Assembly (NCBI GenBank): GCA_946563605.1
Contig: CAMNVW010000127.1
Location: forward strand, 1-5,042
Direction: 5' to 3'
Source of the DNA: an uncultured Clostridia bacterium
GTDB lineage: Bacteria; Bacillota; Clostridia; Oscillospirales; Ruminococcaceae
DNA length: 5,042 nt
Part shown: positions 1 through 2,849 of the stretch, piece by piece
Position numbering within the stretch: position 1 is the first letter of the stretch
Layout of the letters: each line of letters begins with the position of its first letter
The notes under the pieces: model-generated
The model's input: only the letters and a program-made list of their open reading frames with translations
Database searches by the model: none
What the model was told of the DNA's origin: nothing
Made by a program: the position numbers and the translations under genes

Positions 1-168
1 GCTCATGCGGATGTCGCCGCCGCCCTTTGACAAAGAGAGTGTGACGGTATCGTACAGGCTGACCGTCTGCATCACCATGTCCATTTCATGGTAGCCGTTT
101 TCCAATCGTCCGACAATATCAAGCGACAGATTGATTTTGCACGGCGCGTCAATCGTGAGACGTTTCAT
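1..168 (-). CDS. ispE: 4-diphosphocytidyl-2-C-methyl-D-erythritol kinase (IspE), N-terminal 56 residues, cut by window edge
   Basis: IspE is the cytoplasmic GHMP-family kinase that phosphorylates the 2-hydroxyl of CDP-methylerythritol with ATP, in the MEP route to isoprenoid precursors. The 56 visible codons start MKRLTIDAPCKINLSLDIVG and continue with GYHEMDMVMQTVSLYD (residues 25-40), which is the characteristic IspE N-terminus. By family knowledge, K11 corresponds to the catalytic lysine and the N13/Y26/H27 region lines the substrate site. Residue 10 is Cys where PAK is usual. The start is fixed by AGGAGG at 175-180, six bases upstream of the ATG. The C-terminal three quarters, including the glycine-rich ATP loop, lie outside the window. 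The gene follows the PHP gene on the same strand after 66 nt with no visible terminator, so co-transcription is likely. Identification rests on motif recognition only. Confidence 0.9.
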   Translation of the reverse strand, partial: MKRLTIDAPCKINLSLDIVGRLENGYHEMDMVMQTVSLYDTVTLSLSKGGGDIRMS

Positions 169-234
169 AGGGTTCCTCCTTTGGGAATTGACTTTCTGAA
201 AGCCCAACAGGGCAGAGATATTGCCGCATCGGGG
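169..234 (-). other. Short PHP-ispE intergenic gap
   Basis: Sixty-six bases separate the PHP stop codon from the ispE start on the minus strand. The gap holds the ispE ribosome binding site (AGGAGG, 175-180) and two weak 4-bp hairpins: GCCC/GGGC at 202-205 and 210-213, and CTTT/AAAG at 192-202. Neither is followed by a T-run on the minus strand, so I see no terminator, and no -35/-10 pair is visible. This supports a PHP-ispE transcript. Confidence 0.5.
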
Positions 235-1041
235 TTAAATCAATTTGAGCATCCTTGGCTCACGCTTTTTGTAGAAGGCAAAGTAGGAGAAGCCTGCTTC
301 CTTTGCCATATCGAATGCAGTGTCCAAACCGGCGCCCAGATCCTGTACGCGGTGTGCGTCTGAGCCGAAGGTCAAGATCTCGCCGCCAAGCTCGCAGAAC
401 AGTTTCACATATTCGAGCGTCGGGGCAGTCTGACCGATTTCTTTGCGCAGTCCTGCGGTGTTTATTTCCAGACCAAGATTTTTCTGTGCGAGGGTGCGCA
501 GGATTTCCCGAATCAGTTCTTCATACTGTTTCATGTCGATTTGAATGTGATATTTTCCGGTAATATAGCGCAGAGGATAGGTCAGGTGCGCTAAGGAGTC
601 AAACTGACCCCACTGACACAGTTCGAGCATATCCTCATAGTAGTGCTGCAAAATCAGCTCTGCATCCAGGTCGGAAAAATCAACATAGGCGTAGTCGTCC
701 ATGCGGCGGTCACAATGCAGCGAGCCGATGACAAAATCAAAGCGGTATTTGCGAAGCAATGCGTTTGCCTTTTCAAGATTCTGGATGGCTTGTCCCATTT
801 CAATGCCGTTTAGGACAAGCAGACGCTGGTCAAATGCGTGGCGCGCCCTACCGGTTTCGATAAAGGAATTGCGCAGGCAGATGTCCGCCTGATCTGTGTT
901 CAGATTCAGCTCATAATGGTCGGTGATGCACAGTCCCATCAAGCCTTTCTGCTGTGCATTTTCGCACAAAAAGGTGATGGAATGTTCTCCGTCGTGGGAG
1001 TTATCCGAATGAACGTGGCTGTCAAAAAGATTCATATACAT
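235..1041 (-). CDS. PHP-domain phosphoesterase, histidinol-phosphatase (HisJ/HisK) family
   Basis: A 268-residue protein with the full set of PHP metal-binding motifs: H9-x-H11 in DSHVHSDNS, D41-H42 in ITDHYELN, E81 in NGIEMG, H109 in IGSLHCD, H152 in SLAHLTYPLRY, and D228-x-H230 in FGSDAHRVQDLG. The order and the length near 270 residues fit the monofunctional histidinol-phosphatase family, which hydrolyses L-histidinol phosphate to histidinol in histidine synthesis using a trinuclear metal centre. There is no signal peptide, so it is cytoplasmic. The start at 1041 has AAAGGAG at 1052-1058 with a 10-nt spacer; a second in-frame ATG at 1035 would lie 16 nt away and is less likely. No other histidine gene is in the window and the downstream gene is ispE, so the true substrate could be a different phosphate ester. 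The family call is firm; the exact substrate is not. Confidence 0.88.
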   Translation of the reverse strand: MYMNLFDSHVHSDNSHDGEHSITFLCENAQQKGLMGLCITDHYELNLNTDQADICLRNSFIETGRARHAFDQRLLVLNGIEMGQAIQNLEKANALLRKYRFDFVIGSLHCDRRMDDYAYVDFSDLDAELILQHYYEDMLELCQWGQFDSLAHLTYPLRYITGKYHIQIDMKQYEELIREILRTLAQKNLGLEINTAGLRKEIGQTAPTLEYVKLFCELGGEILTFGSDAHRVQDLGAGLDTAFDMAKEAGFSYFAFYKKREPRMLKLI

Positions 1042-1176
1042 ATGCTGTTCGCTCCTTTATTGTCTCACGCGAGGAATTGATTTATTTTGCTGCGGTTGGG
1101 AAAGCAACTTTTTATAAAAAAGTTTTTGGTAGTTGAAAACTTGTTTTCAACTTGCTTTTATTCAAAAAGCTCACAG

Positions 1177-1221
1177 CTACCAAAGGCAGCGCCTTTGGTA
1201 GGGTTTGGGACAACGTCCCAA
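1177..1221. repeat. Strongest hairpin pair of the mosaic (11-bp and 7-bp perfect stems)
   Basis: The stem CTACCAAAGGC (1177-1187) pairs perfectly with 1191-1201 around an AGC loop. Three bases later TTGGGAC (1205-1211) pairs with 1215-1221 around an AAC loop. The A/T-rich run that follows (1222-1245) contains few T runs on the plus strand. On the minus strand the 11-bp hairpin is followed by no T-run, so neither orientation gives a standard terminator. Confidence 0.75.
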
Positions 1222-1331
1222 CTATAAAATAATAAAATAAAAAGGATAGAGGCAGAAGTTTGGCAAAGCCAAACTCGGTCAGCGCTGCGGTACGTCAGTA
1301 CCCTGACTGCGGATGCAGGCAGCTGTTTTAG

Positions 1332-1389
1332 CTGGCTTTCGCCAGCGCACTGCCGTGCGACAGCACCGAAACAGCATCCTGCCCCGAAC
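1332..1389. repeat. 58-bp direct repeat, copy 1
   Basis: Bases 1332-1389 are identical to 1430-1487 at all 58 positions. The unit begins CTGGCTTTCGCCAG, continues through a CGCAC/GTGCG hairpin (1346-1359) and ends CCTGCCCCGAAC. In this copy an additional outer stem can form: GCTGTTT (1322-1328) pairs with AAACAGC (1369-1375) and encloses both inner hairpins, giving a branched, cloverleaf-like fold. An A/T-rich tail (1390-1411) follows. Confidence 0.9.
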
Positions 1390-1429
1390 ATTTTTATATT
1401 ACTTATATTTTGGGGGTCACCAACTCAAA

Positions 1430-1487
1430 CTGGCTTTCGCCAGCGCACTGCCGTGCGACAGCACCGAAACAGCATCCTGCCCCGAAC
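1430..1487. repeat. 58-bp direct repeat, copy 2
   Basis: This is an exact copy of 1332-1389 displaced by 98 bp. It is also followed by an A/T-rich tail (1488-1514) that shares the word TTTTATATTA with the tail of copy 1, so the original duplicated unit was probably near 98 bp with a diverged A/T portion. The bases before it (1412-1429) do not resemble those before copy 1, so the outer GCTGTTT arm is missing and only the two small inner hairpins can form. It therefore looks like a 5'-truncated duplicate. Confidence 0.9.
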
Positions 1488-1523
1488 GATTTTGTTTTTT
1501 ATATTATTTTTATTCAAGGTGTT

Positions 1524-1560
1524 TCGCACTCTGCGGAGTGCGACCAGAGTTTCACTCTGG
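1524..1560. repeat. Two directly abutting hairpins
   Basis: TCGCACTC (1524-1531) pairs perfectly with 1536-1543 around a TGCG loop. The very next base starts CCAGAGT (1544-1550), which pairs with 1554-1560 around a TTC loop. There is no spacer between the two palindromes, which suggests modular joining of hairpin units rather than chance. No T-run follows immediately. Confidence 0.75.
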
Positions 1561-1581
1561 ACTGGACAACTTTTGAAAAAG

Positions 1582-1611
1582 TTGACAAAACTTTTCTTAT
1601 TAAAATATAAT
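1582..1611 (+). promoter_or_regulatory. Consensus sigma-A promoter upstream of spoIIR
   Basis: TTGACA (1582-1587) and TATAAT (1606-1611) are both exact consensus hexamers, 18 bp apart, so transcription should begin near 1618 toward spoIIR. The first three bases of the -35 box are the end of the right arm of the 1567-1584 palindrome. The leader to the preferred spoIIR start would be about 140 nt with no terminator visible in it. A vegetative promoter for spoIIR is unexpected, since the family is normally transcribed by sigma-F in the forespore. It could instead drive a small RNA or belong to the repeat. Confidence 0.65.
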
Positions 1612-1695
1612 GTTATTATAGCATTTTTGGGTGCGTTTGTCCCATGTTTTCAGAAGGTTTTTGGATTTTGTTTTGTAAAAAATTCCTCGCAGTAT

Positions 1696-1724
1696 GAATA
1701 ATCTCAATAGCAGATGGGAAGAAT
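1696..1724 (+). promoter_or_regulatory. Candidate sigma-F-type forespore promoter for spoIIR
   Basis: GAATA (1696-1700) resembles the sigma-F -35 pattern G-Y-W-T-A with one mismatch. GGGAAGAAT (1716-1724) fits the -10 pattern GGnnAnAnT at every fixed position, with a 15-bp spacer. Transcription would begin near 1731, between this element and the ribosome binding site at 1747-1751. The position is right for the only known role of spoIIR, but the motif is short and could arise by chance. Confidence 0.4.
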
Positions 1725-1746
1725 CAGGACATCACAAAAAGACAGC

Positions 1747-1751
1747 GAGGA
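1747..1751 (+). promoter_or_regulatory. Ribosome binding site deciding the spoIIR start
   Basis: GAGGA at 1747-1751 lies 8 nt before the ATG at 1760. The earlier in-frame ATG at 1694 has no purine-rich site in front of it, and it would add 22 hydrophilic residues before the basic/hydrophobic anchor. A later ATG at 1793 has AGGA at 1777-1780 with a longer, 12-nt spacer. The 1760 start is therefore preferred. Confidence 0.6.
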
Positions 1752-1759
1752 AAAACAGA

Positions 1760-2425
1760 ATGAATATACAGAAAACAGGAAACAAAAATCAAATGCTGAA
1801 AAAAGCGAGCATCTTTTTAAAGAAAAATTTTGCAGCGGCGGTAGCGGCTGTTTTTATTTTGAATCTGCTCGTCTATGCGGCGGTGGACAGCGCTGTTTTT
1901 GCAAGCGGCTGTCAGCAGCTTTACGACGGGGTGCTTCGGCTGCACATCCTTGCAAATTCGGACAGCGACGAGGATCAGCAGCTCAAATTAAAGGTGCGCG
2001 ACTGTGTTTTGCAAAAAGCGCATGAACTGGGCTTGGGACAAAACTGCGAGGATATGCAGAGCATCTGTGCACAGGCGCAAAAGCTGTTGCCGCAGCTTGT
2101 TCAGTCTGCGCAGGAAGAGCTTTTGCACTGCGGCAGTACGCAGAGGGTTACAGCCTGTCTTACCAAAATGTACTTCGATACACGGGAATATGAGGATTTT
2201 ACCATGCCGGCAGGAGAGTATCAGGCGGTGCGGTTTGTCATTGGAGAAGGAAAGGGGCATAACTGGTGGTGTGTGCTGTTTCCGCAGATGTGCTTGCCGC
2301 TTGCATTTCAGGAAGAACCCGACGTTTCATTTTCGGATACGGAGCTTCGCGTTCTTTCCGCGCGTCCGCAGTATGAACCGCGGTTTGCGTTGCTGGAGTT
2401 ATGGCACAACATCGCCAGCTTTTAA
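1760..2425 (+). CDS. spoIIR: Stage II sporulation protein R (SpoIIR), forespore signal for sigma-E activation
   Basis: SpoIIR is made in the forespore, exported into the space between the two membranes, and stimulates the membrane protease SpoIIGA to cleave pro-sigma-E in the mother cell. The 221 residues from the chosen start match the usual length (about 220). A basic N-terminus (K14, K15, K21, K22) precedes one hydrophobic segment (about residues 24-42) and an Ala-rich VFASG stretch (46-50), consistent with a signal peptide or anchor. Family hallmarks are LRLHILANSDSDEDQQLKLK (59-78) followed by VRD, and YEDFTMPAGEY (144-154) followed by RFVIGEGKGHNWWCVLFP (158-175). An upstream in-frame ATG at 1694 would give 243 residues but lacks a ribosome binding site. 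The next gene, alaS, has its own promoter. No clear terminator follows; the inverted repeat near 2456-2468 is weak. Confidence 0.93.
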   Translation: MNIQKTGNKNQMLKKASIFLKKNFAAAVAAVFILNLLVYAAVDSAVFASGCQQLYDGVLRLHILANSDSDEDQQLKLKVRDCVLQKAHELGLGQNCEDMQSICAQAQKLLPQLVQSAQEELLHCGSTQRVTACLTKMYFDTREYEDFTMPAGEYQAVRFVIGEGKGHNWWCVLFPQMCLPLAFQEEPDVSFSDTELRVLSARPQYEPRFALLELWHNIASF

Positions 2426-2485
2426 TGCAAACCAACAAAGCGCATCAGAATCTGCCGGTTTCCAGGAAACTGAAACGAGAAAGAC

Positions 2486-2514
2486 TTGACAAGAAAAAAT
2501 AAGAGGGATATAAT
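2486..2514 (+). promoter_or_regulatory. Consensus sigma-A promoter of the alaS T-box leader
   Basis: TTGACA (2486-2491) and TATAAT (2509-2514) are exact consensus hexamers with an ideal 17-bp spacer, placing the transcript start near 2519-2521. It begins 61 nt after the spoIIR stop, so alaS is transcribed independently of spoIIR. Confidence 0.88.
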
Positions 2515-2519
2515 TTGAA

Positions 2520-2759
2520 GCGTAAAAAGGCAGTGAAAAGACGAATCTTGTCAAGAACGGCAGACAGAGAAGGAATCCATTTGGCTGAAAGGTTCCGCCG
2601 CAGACGGACAGGAGTGCCATCTTGGAGCCGGCGGCGAGGAACCGCACGTTTTTCCGGCGTTAACGGAAGGTCAAAGCGGCGGAAAAGTGTTTTTCTGCAA
2701 TTTGGGTGGTACCACGGGAGTTTTATTAGCCCTCGTCCCAATCGGGACGAGGGCTTTTT
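2520..2759 (+). ncRNA. T-box riboswitch (tRNA-Ala-sensing leader) upstream of alaS
   Basis: T-box leaders bind a specific tRNA through a codon-like specifier and sense its free 3' end; uncharged tRNA stabilises an antiterminator. The signature GGGTGGTACCACGGG is at 2704-2718. The antiterminator can be drawn: UUGGG (2702-2706) with CCCAA (2737-2741), the UGGUACC bulge (2707-2713), and ACGGG (2714-2718) with CUCGU (2732-2736). It uses the left arm of the terminator, so the two are exclusive. UGGU (2707-2710) complements ACCA, the 3' end expected of tRNA-Ala. Upstream are a stem III (2679-2686/2691-2698), a hairpin 2652-2656/2664-2668 with a GCGUUAA loop, and a stem I apical hairpin 2572-2578/2591-2596 preceded by CAGACAGAGAAGG. 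The specifier is probably GCA (2644-2646) within GAACCGCACG, though the register is not certain. Confidence 0.9.
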
Positions 2760-2767
2760 GTTTTTTT
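2728..2767 (+). terminator. T-box-controlled intrinsic terminator
   Basis: AGCCCTCGTCCC (2728-2739) pairs perfectly with 2744-2755 around an AATC loop, a 12-bp G+C-rich stem. It is followed by T5 G T7 (2755-2767). Bases 2732-2741 are shared with the antiterminator, so this hairpin forms only when charged tRNA fails to stabilise the alternative fold. Confidence 0.93.
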
Positions 2768-2849
2768 CGTGGCGATATTTTCAGAAAATACGGCTGCGCT
2801 GACCGATTTTATCTGCTTTAAAATTTCTGCAAAAGGAGAACTGATACAC
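2768..2849 (+). other. alaS 5' untranslated segment after the terminator
   Basis: Eighty-odd bases lie between the T-box terminator and the alaS start. They contain a 6-bp A/T hairpin (TATTTT 2776-2781 with 2785-2790) and the alaS ribosome binding site, AAGGAG at 2833-2838, 11 nt before the ATG. No further promoter is apparent. Confidence 0.6.

Larger units (their letters stand above)
1106..1584. repeat. Mosaic of about a dozen short perfect palindromes separated by A/T-rich spacers
   Basis: Perfect inverted repeats read directly from the sequence (left arm/right arm): 1106-1113/1117-1124 (AACTTTTT); 1131-1140/1143-1152 (AGTTGAAAAC); 1154-1159/1165-1170 (GCTTTT); 1177-1187/1191-1201 (CTACCAAAGGC); 1205-1211/1215-1221 (TTGGGAC); 1257-1264/1268-1275 (AGTTTGGC); 1289-1293/1298-1302 (GGTAC), nested in 1278-1282/1303-1307 (GTCAG); 1331-1336/1341-1346 (GCTGGC); 1346-1350/1355-1359 (CGCAC); the last two recur in the direct-repeat copy at 1430-1457; 1524-1531/1536-1543 (TCGCACTC); 1544-1550/1554-1560 (CCAGAGT); 1567-1574/1577-1584 (CAACTTTT). 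Arm sequences mostly differ while the design is constant: 5-11 bp arms and 2-5 nt loops. Most lack a T-run, so they are not simply terminators. Repetitive intergenic elements of the REP/MITE kind, or a structured RNA, are the main possibilities. I infer no specific function. Confidence 0.85.
1042..1759. other. Divergent intergenic region (about 700 nt) between the PHP gene and spoIIR
   Basis: The two flanking genes point away from each other, so the region should hold both promoters. The short open frames here run through the palindromes and repeats, lack ribosome binding sites and resemble no protein I know, so I call no gene. From left to right it holds the PHP ribosome binding site (1052-1058), a chain of short perfect hairpins (1106-1584) that includes a duplicated 58-bp segment, a consensus sigma-A promoter (1582-1611), a T-rich stretch (1612-1680), a sigma-F-like promoter (1696-1724) and the spoIIR ribosome binding site (1747-1751). 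I could not find a convincing minus-strand promoter for the PHP gene. Confidence 0.7.

Noticed and set aside
1111..1140. Minus-strand promoter for the PHP gene (TATAAA-like at 1111-1116)
   Set aside because: No acceptable -35 box at 16-18 bp, and the match lies inside a palindrome of A/T bases, so chance explains it.
1177..1221. Intrinsic terminator for either divergent gene
   Set aside because: It lies upstream of both genes, and neither strand has a T-run directly after the stem.
1332..1487. Possible CRISPR array
   Set aside because: There are only two copies, the unit is 58 bp with strong internal hairpins, and the single spacer is an A/T-rich tail related to the one after copy 2. No cas genes are nearby.
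1313..1701. Several overlapping 66-87 codon open frames across the direct repeats, on both strands
   Set aside because: They read through palindromes and the 58-bp duplication (so they contain repeated peptides), lack ribosome binding sites and resemble no known protein.
1694..1759. Upstream ATG extending SpoIIR by 22 residues
   Set aside because: No ribosome binding site precedes it. The added residues are hydrophilic and unlike the family, and the 1760 start gives the usual SpoIIR length with a good site.
2515..2802. 95-codon plus-strand frame in the alaS leader
   Set aside because: It coincides with the T-box riboswitch and reads through its terminator.
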